Of a stretch of 36,755 nt of DNA, positions 15,940-24,409 are shown piece after piece. The stretch spans positions 1 through 36,755 of the forward strand of contig NZ_JASHJL010000050.1 in the NCBI RefSeq assembly GCF_030733205.1, in the 5' to 3' direction. The DNA comes from Mameliella sp. MMSF_3455 (GTDB lineage Bacteria > Pseudomonadota > Alphaproteobacteria > Rhodobacterales > Rhodobacteraceae). Within the stretch, counting starts at the first letter, position 1. Each line of letters opens with the position of its first letter. Below the pieces are notes generated by a model. That model was not told where the DNA came from and made no database searches. It saw nothing but the letters and a program-made list of their open reading frames with translations. The translations under genes and the position numbers were made by a program.

Positions 15940-15974
15940 GCAACGGGATCAACACAGCCTTTCACGCCCGTTGC
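15940..15974. promoter_or_regulatory. Inverted repeat upstream of the Anbu cluster
   Basis: Perfect 8-base arms GCAACGGG (15940-15947) and CCCGTTGC (15967-15974) are 19 bp apart. A related half-site CCCGTTAGC follows at 15989-15997. It may be a gapR terminator or an operator for the operon starting at 16038. Confidence 0.35.
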
Positions 15975-16037
15975 ACCACTCGTCACGGCCCGTTAGCGTA
16001 CCTGTTACAAGACAGTGATGGGGTGGACCGCACGGGC

Positions 16038-17462
16038 ATGAACGATCAAGTCTATTTTGACGAGATGCTGGGCACGGAGGGCAAGGTACGCAGGCCCTAC
16101 CAGTCCTTCAATACATGGTTCGAAGCCGAGGAACCCAAGCATCTGAGGGCCAAGCAACGTGAGGCGGAGGACCTGTTTCGCCTCACCGGGATCACCTTCA
16201 ACGTCTACGGAAGGGCCGAAGCCGAGGAACGGTTGATCCCCTTCGATATCATTCCGCGCATCATTTCCGGCCGCGAATGGCAAAAGCTGAGCCGGGGGAT
16301 CGAACAGCGGGTGCGTGCGATCAACGCCTTTCTCTACGACATCTACCACGGCCAGGAGATCGTGAAGGCCGGGCGCCTGCCCGAAGAGATGATCGCGCGC
16401 AACGATGCCTTCCTGCCCGAGATGATCGGGATGCGCCCGCCGGGCGGGGTCTATACCCATATCGTCGGCATCGATCTGGTGCGTACCGGGCCCGACGAAT
16501 TCTATGTTCTCGAGGACAACGCGCGTACGCCGTCGGGCGTCAGCTACATGCTGGAAAACCGCGAGACCATGCTGCAGATGTTCCCCGAGCTCTTCCTGGA
16601 GAACCGGGTGCAGCCCGTGTCGACCTATCCCGGCGACCTCTACAATTCCCTTGCTGCCTGCGCCCCCGAGGGGCTGGGGCGCAAGCCCACCGTCGGCCTG
16701 CTGACGCCGGGGATCTACAACTCGGCCTATTTCGAGCACAGCTTCCTTGCCGACGAGATGGGTGTCGAACTGGTCGAAGGCCATGATCTGCGGGTCGAGG
16801 ACGGCCGGCTGTGCATGCGCACGACCCTGGGGTACAAGCCGATCGACGTGCTCTATCGCCGGGTCGACGACGATTTCCTGGATCCGCTGACCTTCAACCC
16901 CGACAGTGCGCTGGGCGTGCCGGGGGTCATGGATGTCTATCGCGCAGGCAATCTGACAATCGCCAACGCGCCGGGCACCGGCATTGCAGACGACAAGGCG
17001 ATCTACAGCTACATGCCTGAAATCGTCGAGTTCTACACCGGCGAACGGCCCTTGCTGGAAAACGTGCCAACCTGGCGCTGTTCCGACAAGGAGTCGCTGG
17101 CCTACGTGCTGGACAACCTCAAGGAACTGGTGGTCAAGGAGGTGCATGGCTCTGGCGGCTACGGCATGCTGATCGGCCCCACCGCCAGCAAGAAGGAACT
17201 GGCCGAATTCCGCAAGAAGCTGGAAGCGCGGCCCGGCAACTATATTGCCCAGCCGACGCTGAGCCTGTCGACCGTGCCGATCTTCACCAAGTCGGGCCTG
17301 GCGCCGCGCCACGTCGACCTGCGGCCCTATGTGCTGGTCAGCCCCAAGGGGATCAACATCACGCCGGGCGGACTGACCCGCGTGGCGCTGAAGAAGGGCT
17401 CGCTCGTGGTGAACTCCTCCCAGGGTGGGGGCACCAAGGACACCTGGGTGCTGGAGGACTGA
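16038..17462 (+). CDS. Circularly permuted ATP-grasp protein (DUF404/DUF407) of the Anbu cluster
   Basis: This 474-aa cytoplasmic protein belongs to the circularly permuted ATP-grasp type 2 group. Supporting motifs are RPYQSFNTWFE near the start, FLYDIYHGQEIVKAG, VLEDNARTPSGVSYMLENR (nucleotide/metal region) and the closing LVVNSSQGGGTKDTWVLED. Members are proposed peptide or amide ligases. The start is taken as ATG 16038; a GTG at 16023 in the same frame is possible. The gene leads a four-gene run with DUF403, transglutaminase and Anbu on one strand. This is a widespread conserved set predicted to make and process a peptide-like product whose chemistry is not established. Confidence 0.88.
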   Translation: MNDQVYFDEMLGTEGKVRRPYQSFNTWFEAEEPKHLRAKQREAEDLFRLTGITFNVYGRAEAEERLIPFDIIPRIISGREWQKLSRGIEQRVRAINAFLYDIYHGQEIVKAGRLPEEMIARNDAFLPEMIGMRPPGGVYTHIVGIDLVRTGPDEFYVLEDNARTPSGVSYMLENRETMLQMFPELFLENRVQPVSTYPGDLYNSLAACAPEGLGRKPTVGLLTPGIYNSAYFEHSFLADEMGVELVEGHDLRVEDGRLCMRTTLGYKPIDVLYRRVDDDFLDPLTFNPDSALGVPGVMDVYRAGNLTIANAPGTGIADDKAIYSYMPEIVEFYTGERPLLENVPTWRCSDKESLAYVLDNLKELVVKEVHGSGGYGMLIGPTASKKELAEFRKKLEARPGNYIAQPTLSLSTVPIFTKSGLAPRHVDLRPYVLVSPKGINITPGGLTRVALKKGSLVVNSSQGGGTKDTWVLED

Positions 17463-17468
17463 CGCGGG

Positions 17469-18410
17469 ATGTTGGGAAAAACGGCAAACGGCCTGTTCTG
17501 GATGTACCGCGCGCTGGAGCGCGCCGAAAACACCGCCCGCCTGATCGAGACCGGGCAGCGGATCGCACTGACCCGCATGGGCGCCTCGGACGAGGAATGG
17601 CGCTCGGTCCTGCAAACGGCGGGCGCGCTGGACGGGTATATCGCGGGACATGAGACCGTGACCAAGGACGCGGCCATCGACTGGCTGCTGCGGTCGCGTG
17701 ACAACCCGTCGTCGGTGCTGTCCTGTGTCGAACAGGCGCGACTGAACGCCCGGCTGGTGCGCACCGCCCTGACAGGCGAGGTCTGGGAGGCGATGAACGG
17801 CACCTACATGCGGGTCAAGGAAGTGCTGGCGCGCAAGGTCAGCGAACGCGACCTGCCGCAGGTGCTGGGCATGATCCGCCAGCGCACCGGCCTGGTGCGC
17901 GGCGCGACCCACGGCACCATGCTGCGCAACGACATCTACGATTTCGCCCGCATCGGCACCTTTCTGGAACGGGCCGACAACACCGCCCGCATCATCGACG
18001 TGAAATACTATGTCCTGTTGCCATCGGTCACGGCGGTGGGCACCTCCATCGACAACGTGCAGTGGGAAACCATCCTGCGGTCCGTCTCGGGGCAGGGGGG
18101 CTACCGGATGGAGTACGGCGCCTCGACAGAGCCGCGCGACATTGCGCAGTTCCTGATCCTGAACCGCCGGATGCCGCGGTCGCTGGCCTTTTGTGCGCGC
18201 AAGCTGCGGGACAACCTCGGCTTCCTCGGAAGCGATTATGGTGAACGGGCGGCCTCTTACGCCAAGATCGACCATATCGACCGCGCCTACCTGAGTTTCG
18301 ATATCGACGCGGTGTTCGACTACGGCCTGCACGAGTTCATCCAGAAGATGCTGCTGCTGCTGGGGGACCTGGGACGCCAGATCGAAGTCGATTACCGGTT
18401 CTACGAATGA
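17469..18410 (+). CDS. Alpha-E domain protein (DUF403) of the Anbu cluster
   Basis: This 313-aa, all-helical protein shows the family opening ANGLFWMYRALERAENTARLI and a second, repeat-like copy FARIGTFLERADNTARIIDVKYY at about residues 158-180. This suggests internal duplication around the ER(A)xNTARxI motif. It starts 6 bp after the ATP-grasp stop. DUF403 proteins are nearly always found beside the permuted ATP-grasp protein and often fused to it, so a structural or substrate-carrying role in the same complex is likely. No catalytic residues are known. Confidence 0.88.
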   Translation: MLGKTANGLFWMYRALERAENTARLIETGQRIALTRMGASDEEWRSVLQTAGALDGYIAGHETVTKDAAIDWLLRSRDNPSSVLSCVEQARLNARLVRTALTGEVWEAMNGTYMRVKEVLARKVSERDLPQVLGMIRQRTGLVRGATHGTMLRNDIYDFARIGTFLERADNTARIIDVKYYVLLPSVTAVGTSIDNVQWETILRSVSGQGGYRMEYGASTEPRDIAQFLILNRRMPRSLAFCARKLRDNLGFLGSDYGERAASYAKIDHIDRAYLSFDIDAVFDYGLHEFIQKMLLLLGDLGRQIEVDYRFYE

Positions 18411-18426
18411 CTGCCCAGAGGCCCCG

Positions 18427-19224
18427 ATGATCCTGACCATCCGCCACATCACCCGCTACCGTTTCGAAGAACCGGTGAGCTTTGGCCTGCAACAGTTGCG
18501 CAAGACGCCGAAGTCGCGGCACAGCCAGAACGTGCTGCGCTGGGAAACCTCGGTCACGGGCGGCAATCAGACGCTGTCCTATACCGACCATCACCAGAAC
18601 ACCGTCGACCTGATCGAGATCGATCGCGGCTCGCAGGAGTTGGTCATCACCTGCGAGGGCGATGTCGAACTGGCCGACAACCACGGCGTCGTGGGCCGGC
18701 ACCTTGGCCCGGCGCCGCTTTGGCTTTATCGCCGGGTAACGCCGCAGACCAAGGCGGGGCAGGGCGTGCGCGCGCTGGTGCGCAGCGTGTCGGGCGATAC
18801 CGAACTGGATCGCGCCCACGCGCTGATGGCAGCGGTGGCTGACGCCGTGAAGTACGAGGTCGGATCGTCCGAATCCGACTGGACCGCCGAGGAAGCGCTC
18901 TCTGCGGGCAGTGGGGTCTGCCAGGACCATACCCATGTCTTCATCGCCTGCGCCCGCGAGATGGGCCTGCCGGCGCGTTATGTCTCTGGCTACCTGATGC
19001 TGGATCACACCACCGAACAGGACGCCATGCACGCCTGGGCAGAGGCGCATCTGCCGGGGCTGGGGTGGGTCGGTTTCGACTGTTCCAACTGCATTTCGCC
19101 CGACCAGCGCTATGTCCGCGTGGCCACCGGCATGGATTATCACGACGCGGCGCCCGTGCGCGGCACCCGGCAGGGCGGTGCGCTGGAGGCGCTGGACGTG
19201 GAAATAGAGGTTGCACAGCAGTAA
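18427..19224 (+). CDS. Transglutaminase-like cysteine protease/transferase of the Anbu cluster
   Basis: This 265-aa protein has an N-terminal bacterial transglutaminase-like domain (ILTIRHITRYRFEEPVSFG) and a catalytic core. The likely triad is C165 (SGVCQDHTH), H202 (MHAWAEAHLP) and D218 (WVGFDCSN). The fold can cleave or form amide bonds. No signal peptide is seen, so it is cytoplasmic. It starts 16 bp after the alpha-E gene. The triad is intact, arguing for an active enzyme that processes the product of the ATP-grasp ligase or a protein target. Confidence 0.88.
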   Translation: MILTIRHITRYRFEEPVSFGLQQLRKTPKSRHSQNVLRWETSVTGGNQTLSYTDHHQNTVDLIEIDRGSQELVITCEGDVELADNHGVVGRHLGPAPLWLYRRVTPQTKAGQGVRALVRSVSGDTELDRAHALMAAVADAVKYEVGSSESDWTAEEALSAGSGVCQDHTHVFIACAREMGLPARYVSGYLMLDHTTEQDAMHAWAEAHLPGLGWVGFDCSNCISPDQRYVRVATGMDYHDAAPVRGTRQGGALEALDVEIEVAQQ

Positions 19225-19335
19225 CCGCGCGGCACGTCCCGCCACGGAAACCGTGCTGCCCGGAACTGGCGCTTGCCGGGTCCCGGTCCTGACCGTAGAA
19301 GGCAACTGGACACGGGCAGGAAAGGCACGCGCGGG

Positions 19336-20079
19336 ATGACCTATTGCGTTGGGATGATGTTGAACCGGGGGTTGGTCTTCATGTCCGACACCCGCACCAA
19401 TGCCGGGCTCGACAATATCTCGACCTATGGCAAGATGAAGATCTGGGAGGCCGAGGGCGACCGCGTGATCACGCTGCTCAGCGCCGGCAACCTGGCCACC
19501 ACGCAGGCCGTCGTCAGTGAGCTTGACGAGCGCGTCAAGGCGCATGGCGAGCGCAACCCCTCGGTGCTCGAGGCCGCCTCGATGTACCAGGTGGCGCGGC
19601 TGGTGGCGGACACGCTGCGGGACGTCATCGCGCGCCATTCGGATACCGGCCAGCGGGCCTCTTCCGTGTTCAACGCCACGCTGATCCTGGGTGGGCAGAT
19701 CGCCGGCGGCCCGCCACGCCTGTTCCTGATCTACCCCGAGGGCAATTTCATCGAGGCCGGGCCGGACACGCCGTTTTTCCAGATCGGCGAGATCAAGTAC
19801 GGCCGCCCGATCCTGGTGCGGGCCTACGATCCGGACCTGAGTTTCGCCGAGGCGATGAAGCTGCTGCTGGTCAGTTTCGACAGCACAGTAAAGGCGAACC
19901 TGACCGTCGGCGCGCCCTTTGACTATCACCTTTACACGGTCGACAGCCTGGTGCGCGGCGACACCGGGCGGGTCGAACAGGACGATCCCTACTTCCAGAC
20001 CATCAGCCAGGGGTGGGGCGATGCGTTGAAACAGGCGCTGGACAGCCTGCCGGCCTTTGGGTCGATGCCCGGCGACTAG
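19336..20079 (+). CDS. Anbu, ancestral beta-subunit-type proteasome-like peptidase
   Basis: This 247-aa Ntn-hydrolase-fold protein reads MTYCVGMMLNRGLVFMSDTR at the N-terminus, so removal of Met exposes a Thr as the expected nucleophile. The following SDTRTN and later SAGNLATTQAVV fit the proteasome-type pattern of the Anbu/COG3484 family. The start at 19336 keeps that Thr at position 2; an upstream in-frame start at 19273 would bury it and is rejected. It ends the four-gene cluster. Anbu assembles as an open helical ring without a dedicated ATPase. Its substrates are not established. Confidence 0.88.
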   Translation: MTYCVGMMLNRGLVFMSDTRTNAGLDNISTYGKMKIWEAEGDRVITLLSAGNLATTQAVVSELDERVKAHGERNPSVLEAASMYQVARLVADTLRDVIARHSDTGQRASSVFNATLILGGQIAGGPPRLFLIYPEGNFIEAGPDTPFFQIGEIKYGRPILVRAYDPDLSFAEAMKLLLVSFDSTVKANLTVGAPFDYHLYTVDSLVRGDTGRVEQDDPYFQTISQGWGDALKQALDSLPAFGSMPGD

Positions 20080-20087
20080 GGCATGGG

Positions 20088-20105
20088 CGCGGCCCTGTGG
20101 CCGCG
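20088..20105 (+). terminator. Candidate terminator after the Anbu gene
   Basis: Perfect 7-base arms CGCGGCC and GGCCGCG enclose the 4-base loop CTGT, 8 bp after the Anbu stop. The downstream T content is weak. It is probably the 3' end of the four-gene transcript. Confidence 0.45.
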
Positions 20106-20122
20106 TCGTTCAGGGGCGCTCT

Positions 20123-20155
20123 GGCCCGCCATCGGGAAAGCCCGTCCGGCGGGCC
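20123..20155 (-). terminator. Hairpin downstream of the cytochrome c gene
   Basis: GGCCCGCC (20123-20130) pairs with GGCGGGCC (20148-20155), and an inner CGGG/CCCG pair (20133-20136/20141-20144) adds to the stem. It starts 11 bp past the minus-strand stop. With the Anbu hairpin it separates two convergent transcripts. Confidence 0.45.
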
Positions 20156-20166
20156 CCGCCGCTCGG

Positions 20167-20592
20167 TCAGCCGCTTTCCTGGATGGTCGCCAGGAAGAAG
20201 ACCAGCTCGAGAATCCGGGCCTGGGCCGATGGCATGTCGGTCTGGCCGCCGCCGTATTCACCTTGCTGCGCGATGATCTCGGCATTGAACCGGTTGCCCC
20301 AGATCGGCATTTCGCTGGTGCCATGCGCACGCGTCTGGCCGGCATCGGCGATGAGGTCATAGACCTGTTGCGCGGGAAACTGACCGCCGTTGCGCTCTGA
20401 TATCCGCGTCAGGTCAGACGGCGCGGACTTGAGGTAATCGAGGATCGGGCCGCCCCCCTTGCCATCCGTGCCGTGGCAGACGGCGCAATTGGCCTGGAAC
20501 GCATCCTTCCCGATCTCCTGGGACAGGGCCGCGACCGGCAGTGAAAGAAAACCCATAAGCACCGGAAAAACAATCTTTGCGGATTTCAACAT
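20167..20592 (-). CDS. Class I c-type cytochrome, periplasmic
   Basis: This 141-aa secreted monoheme cytochrome has a signal peptide at residues 1-24 (basic MLKSAK, hydrophobic core, cleavage near ALS-QE). The heme site is C36-x2-C39-H40 (NCAVCHG), and the likely axial methionine is M95 in SEMPIWG. The start at 20592 has GGGAGGAAG just upstream; a longer in-frame start at 20670 lacks a signal-compatible N-terminus. The fold resembles small electron carriers or cytochrome subunits of dehydrogenases. No partner enzyme gene is adjacent, so the electron donor and acceptor are unknown. Confidence 0.87.
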   Translation of the reverse strand: MLKSAKIVFPVLMGFLSLPVAALSQEIGKDAFQANCAVCHGTDGKGGGPILDYLKSAPSDLTRISERNGGQFPAQQVYDLIADAGQTRAHGTSEMPIWGNRFNAEIIAQQGEYGGGQTDMPSAQARILELVFFLATIQESG

Positions 20593-20708
20593 GACTTCCT
20601 CCCGAATGAATGGTCGGCCGTCAGGGCCGACCATGTCTGGAACGGTAGGCAGGGGGGCGGAGATGCACATTAATCCCGATCATGGCGGACAGGGGAAACC
20701 CCGTGGTT

Positions 20709-21590
20709 TCAGGGCATGAGCAGGCGCACCCCCTCCATCCCGGAGATCACGTCGAGATCGTCCTCGTAGAGTTCCGTCAGCATGTCGACATAGGGCCCGT
20801 CCCATCCGTCGAGATCCAGCTCTTCCTCCATCGCGTCGTGAAGCGCGTACTTGTCGAGAAAGGCCATCATCACGCGCCGCTTCTGCGACTCCGTGATCGT
20901 GGGGTTTTCCTTGAGGAAGGCGCGAAACCGCTGCATCCCCTCGCGCGAGATGATCTGCGAATAAAGATCGAAGGCGCCGGTGATCTTGCGGCTGAGCTCG
21001 ATGCCGGCCAGTTCGCGGATGATCTGCCCCCAGAGAAAGGGCGTGTCCTCGTTGCACCACAGCACGATCGGCAGGTCCGGCAGCACGCCCTTGATGCGCC
21101 GGATCAGGTCGGACCAGCGGAACCGCATCGGGTCCACGCCACCCATGAAGGTGGCGAATGTGTCGTGCGGAGTGGCGGCAAAGGCGGCGGGCAGAAAGCT
21201 GGCAGGATCGCGCAACCCCATGAAAAGCTGCACCTCGTCGCCTTCGAAGGCGCGCATGAAACTGGTCAGGCGGTCCTCGGCCCGGTGGTAGATATAGCCG
21301 TTCTGGAACATCAGCTTGGGCACGCAAAAGAAGTTGTCGTTTGAAAGCACGAGCCGCGACACCTGGTCCGAATCCTCTTGCAGGATGGCATCCAGCAAGA
21401 GGTCGCGGGTGCCCGGTTCGGGAATGCCGCCGCGCAGCTTGTTCATCGCCTCGGTCAGCAGGGCGCGGTATTTCGACGGCCCGGGGATGGCCACGCCCTC
21501 GTGGCGCCAGGCCTCTGCATTGCGCAGAAGTCCCTTGAGAAGACGGTCGTCATCGGTGCAATGGACGCCGGTGTGAAGGATGACCTGCAT
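20709..21590 (-). CDS. Unrecognised 294-aa protein, possibly sulfotransferase-like
   Basis: The protein starts MQVILHTGVHCTDDDRLLKG. This resembles in position the phosphate-binding strand-loop-helix at the start of sulfotransferase-like folds, but the classical basic/serine loop is not clear. The rest mixes helices with no membrane segment, and the C-terminus is very acidic (about residues 260-290, rich in D and E). The longer frame to 21692 adds a low-quality arginine/proline leader and is rejected. It stands alone between the cytochrome gene and tRNA-Thr. The evidence for a real gene is good; the function is unknown. Confidence 0.6.
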   Translation of the reverse strand: MQVILHTGVHCTDDDRLLKGLLRNAEAWRHEGVAIPGPSKYRALLTEAMNKLRGGIPEPGTRDLLLDAILQEDSDQVSRLVLSNDNFFCVPKLMFQNGYIYHRAEDRLTSFMRAFEGDEVQLFMGLRDPASFLPAAFAATPHDTFATFMGGVDPMRFRWSDLIRRIKGVLPDLPIVLWCNEDTPFLWGQIIRELAGIELSRKITGAFDLYSQIISREGMQRFRAFLKENPTITESQKRRVMMAFLDKYALHDAMEEELDLDGWDGPYVDMLTELYEDDLDVISGMEGVRLLMP

Positions 21591-21779
21591 GGGCTTTGTT
21601 TGTTGTTGGCTCGCCGCGCAGTATAGCGCGCCCCGTGGTGGGGAAAACCGTGCACGGGGCGAAGCGGGGCCCGGGTGGCATCTTCGCCGCAAGAGATGAA
21701 AATCGAGGCTTTCTTTGCGCGACGAGTCAGGCTAAGAACCGCCCACGCCGAGACGCACCCTACGGGGTCACGGCCCGGT

Positions 21780-21855
21780 GCCCCTATAGCTCAGCTGGTA
21801 GAGCAACTGATTTGTAATCAGTAGGTCCGCGGTTCGAGTCCGTGTGGGGGCACCA
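21780..21855 (+). tRNA. tRNA-Thr (anticodon UGU)
   Basis: The 76-base cloverleaf includes an encoded CCA end. The 7-bp acceptor stem pairs GCCCCTA with TGGGGGC, with one G-U. The D-arm GCTCAGCTGGTAGAGC, anticodon stem ACTGA/TCAGT with loop TTTGTAA, and T-arm GGTTCGAGTCC are all canonical. The anticodon TGT reads ACA threonine codons. The DNA immediately downstream is AT-rich and phage-like, making the tRNA 3' end a plausible integration site. Confidence 0.96.
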
Positions 21856-21997
21856 TGAATTTCATGTAAATTATTGAAAAATAGCATTTATGTGGAGGGC
21901 GCGTTCCAAAAATCCACCTTTTCACCCACCTTGTCGATTGCCGTTTTCGCTTCTGGTTTTTGAGTGTGCGATTCTTTGGCGAAAATAGGGTCGCAAG

Positions 21998-22480
21998 ATG
22001 ATCCTGTTCCTGAAAGATGAACCTGCACCGCTGACCATGAGCAGCCGCGAGATCGCGGAGTTGCTGGAGAAACGCCACGACCATGTGATGCGGGACATCA
22101 AGAAGATGCTCGCGGACCTTGGCGAAGCCGCCCCCAAATTTGGGGGCAGTTATGTACGAGCGGATGGGACTAGGCGTCCTGGCTTCTAGCCCCCAAAGGA
22201 TCTGACCCTGACGCTGGTCGCAGGCTACAACGTCAGGCTGCGCAAGCGGATCATCGACTGATGGATGGAACTCGAAGCAGAGGGCGAAAAGCGCCACACC
22301 CTTCCGGATTTCGGCGACCCGGTGGTGATGGCCCGCGCCTGGGCAGATCAGGAAGAGGATAAGCGCCGTCAGGCGGCGCAGATCGAGACCATGCGGGAGG
22401 ATGTTGGCGCGCTGAACAGGCTTTCTGCGGCCGATGGTGCGATGACGCTCACCAATTCCGCCAGAGGCGATCAAACGCGA
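21998..22480 (+). pseudogene. Decayed Rha-type phage antirepressor gene
   Basis: One reading frame encodes MILFLKDEPAPLTMSSREIA, then ELLEKRHDHVMRDIKKML, an N-terminal Rha-family DNA-binding pattern. It is interrupted by TAG at 22187 and TGA at 22259, but family-like sequence continues in the same frame (PKDLTLTLVAGYNVRLRKRIID, stop, WMELEAEGEK). The TGA replaces an expected Arg codon (RWMELE), and the TAG follows GF, where a Tyr is usual. Resemblance ends near LSAADGAMTLTNSA, probably after a frameshift. The gene would have acted in phage regulation. It lies 142 bp from tRNA-Thr. Confidence 0.75.
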
Positions 22481-22602
22481 CGGACTCAAGGTCATGGATG
22501 CAAGGCGTATCGCTTTGGACAGGTGCTCGGCCATAGCTCATGCTATCCGTGGCAGGCGCTTCAGAAGCTGTGAAACTACGTGACAAAGCGGCCCGAACCT
22601 GC

Positions 22603-22659
22603 CTTTCGCGCCTCGCACAGCGAAAGACCGCTCTCAGCCCTTTCACGACATTCATACGC
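22603..22659 (+). repeat. Hairpin-bearing intergenic repeat, copy A
   Basis: A 7-bp stem (CTTTCGC 22603-22609 / GCGAAAG 22620-22626) with a 10-base loop is followed by GACCGCTC and CGACATT..ATACGC. A related copy is at 26917-26979 in the same orientation. The two copies bracket the Lrp-to-aminotransferase gene set. Confidence 0.5.
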
Positions 22660-22749
22660 CTCGCAGCTTCTGAATAAACTCCGGCGAGGTGGGCCGGGTG
22701 TGCCATTTTCTCCGAACGAGCACGCAGTGTAACCTCGACAGTCTTCGGT

Positions 22750-23229
22750 TCAGCCTCCATTGGCTGAAGTCACCGGCAGCTTGCTCGACGCCTTCATCTC
22801 CTTCAGTGACAGGTTGGAGCGGATGCTGGTTACCCCGGGCAGCCGGCGCAGCGTGCTGTCGACGAAGGCGCTGTAGTCGTCGAGGTCGCGTGCCACCACG
22901 ATCAGCAGGAAATCATCCGCCCCAGTTGTGTTATGGCAGGCGAGGATGTTCGTCGTGGTCTCGACAATGCGTTGGAATTCGGCAGTCGCACGCTGGTCAT
23001 GCTCGGAGCAGCGCAGCTGCACGAAGGCCATCACGCCGAGGCCCAGCTTGCGGCGGTTCAGGTTGGCCTGGTAGCCTTCGATGATGCCGCTTTCTTCAAG
23101 CCGCTTCAGCCGCCGCCAGCAGGGCGTCTCGCTCATCCCGAGGTGATCGGCGAGCTTGGCGTTGGTCGTGCGACCGTCCTCCTGCAACAGGGTCAGAAGC
23201 TGGGCATTAACGGCGTCGATCTCTGGCAT
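22750..23229 (-). CDS. Lrp/AsnC-family transcriptional regulator
   Basis: This 159-aa regulator has an N-terminal winged helix-turn-helix (NAQLLTLLQEDGRTTNAKLA, then DHLGMSETPCWRRLKRLEES). The C-terminal AsnC/RAM ligand-binding domain spans about residues 65-145 (LGLGVMAFVQLRCSEHD; DDFLLIVVARDLDDYSAFVD). Lrp-type proteins form octamers and commonly sense an amino acid. It is divergent to the alcohol dehydrogenase gene, so the 141-bp gap between them is the likely control region for both. The start is the ATG at 23229; the long upstream frame overlapping the dehydrogenase is a shadow. The natural inference is control of the five-gene cassette by an amino-acid substrate. Confidence 0.88.
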   Translation of the reverse strand: MPEIDAVNAQLLTLLQEDGRTTNAKLADHLGMSETPCWRRLKRLEESGIIEGYQANLNRRKLGLGVMAFVQLRCSEHDQRATAEFQRIVETTTNILACHNTTGADDFLLIVVARDLDDYSAFVDSTLRRLPGVTSIRSNLSLKEMKASSKLPVTSANGG

Positions 23230-23370
23230 GGGGGTGGTTTCCCTCTCAAAATAGCCCGCGATTAGCGGAATCTGCCCTGAATATCCGTGATGGAGGGAAG
23301 ATTGGCAAAGGTATTTCACGTCCGTGGGGCTAAGCTGGCGCCAATCCGCCTCAAACCGAAAGGCCCTGCC

Positions 23371-24408
23371 ATGAAAGCCGTCCTCTTCGAGAAGTTCCAG
23401 GAAGCCCCCAAGGTGACTACCGTCGCCGACCCTGCGCCCGACCCCCACGGCGTGGTGTTGAAAGTCGCCGCCACCGGCGTCTGCCGCAGCGACTGGCACG
23501 GCTGGATGGGCCACGACAGCGACATCGACCTGCCGCATGTGCCGGGCCACGAACTGGCCGGCGTGGTCGAGGCGGTGGGCCGCGACGTCAAGAACTGGAA
23601 ACCCGGCGACAAGGTCACCGTGCCCTTCATCTGCGGCTGCGGCAGCTGCTCGGAATGCCATTCCGGCAACCAGCAGGTCTGTCTGCATCAGGAACAACCG
23701 GGTTTCACCCACTGGGGATCGTTTGCGGAATACGTGCCGATCCATCAGGCTGACCTGAACCTCGTGGCGCTGCCTGAGACGATGGACTTTGCCACCGCCG
23801 CAAGCCTTGGCTGCCGCTTCGCCACGTCGTTCCGGGCGGTGATTGATCAGGGTAAAGTCAGCGCGGGCCAATGGGTCGCGGTGCATGGCTGCGGCGGCGT
23901 CGGCCTCTCAGCGGTGATGATCGCCGCGGCTGCGGGCGCAAACGTGATTGGCGTTGATCTCGACCCGGCGAAACTCGCCATGGCACAGGAGCTCGGCGCG
24001 GTGGCGGTGATCGACGGGCGCGAGGCCGACGTCCCCGCCGCCATTGAGGAGATCACCAAGGGCGGCGCGCATGTCTCGCTCGACGCGCTGGGGCATCCCG
24101 TGACTATGACCAACTCGATTCTCTGCCTGCGCCCGCGCGGCAAGCACGTGCAGGTTGGTTTGATGCTGGGCGAGCACGCCGCCCCTGCGATCCCGATGCC
24201 GAAGATCGTCGGGCAGGAGATCGAGCTGCTCGGCTCTCACGGGATGCAGGCGCACCGCTATGGCGCGATGCTGGACATGGTTGCCAGCGGGCGGCTTGAC
24301 CCGTCGCGGCTGGTGGGCCAGCAGATCAGCCTCGCCGAGGCCCCCAAAGCCCTGATGGAATTGGACAAGTTTCAGTCCGTCGGCGCCACCGTGATCACGC
24401 GTTTCTGA
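23371..24408 (+). CDS. Zinc-dependent medium-chain alcohol dehydrogenase
   Basis: This 345-aa oxidoreductase has catalytic-zinc residues C38 ([10 protein letters not shown]) and H60-E61 (VPGHELAG). The structural-zinc cysteines are C90, C93, C96 and C104. The Rossmann site is [17 protein letters not shown], followed by an Asp (GVDLDPAK) that suggests NAD preference. The ATG at 23371 is chosen because the family N-terminus MKAVLFEKF starts there. It is the first gene of a plus-strand run with ProC, a small dimeric-barrel protein and an aminotransferase. It would oxidise an alcohol or hydroxy compound. The substrate cannot be read from sequence. Confidence 0.9.
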   Translation: MKAVLFEKFQEAPKVTTVADPAPDPHGVVLKVAATGVCRSDWHGWMGHDSDIDLPHVPGHELAGVVEAVGRDVKNWKPGDKVTVPFICGCGSCSECHSGNQQVCLHQEQPGFTHWGSFAEYVPIHQADLNLVALPETMDFATAASLGCRFATSFRAVIDQGKVSAGQWVAVHGCGGVGLSAVMIAAAAGANVIGVDLDPAKLAMAQELGAVAVIDGREADVPAAIEEITKGGAHVSLDALGHPVTMTNSILCLRPRGKHVQVGLMLGEHAAPAIPMPKIVGQEIELLGSHGMQAHRYGAMLDMVASGRLDPSRLVGQQISLAEAPKALMELDKFQSVGATVITRF

Positions 24409-24409
24409 C

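Noticed and set aside
16005-18452. 815-codon minus-strand frame across the ATP-grasp and alpha-E genes
   Set aside because: It mirrors two genes with clear family signatures and has no recognisable protein features.
21818-22534. 238-codon minus-strand frame reading out of tRNA-Thr, with an apparent MVPPHGLEPRTY end
   Set aside because: The end is a translation of the tRNA itself, and the frame overlaps the better-supported antirepressor remnant. A short integrase tail in another frame near 21900 was considered but could not be supported.
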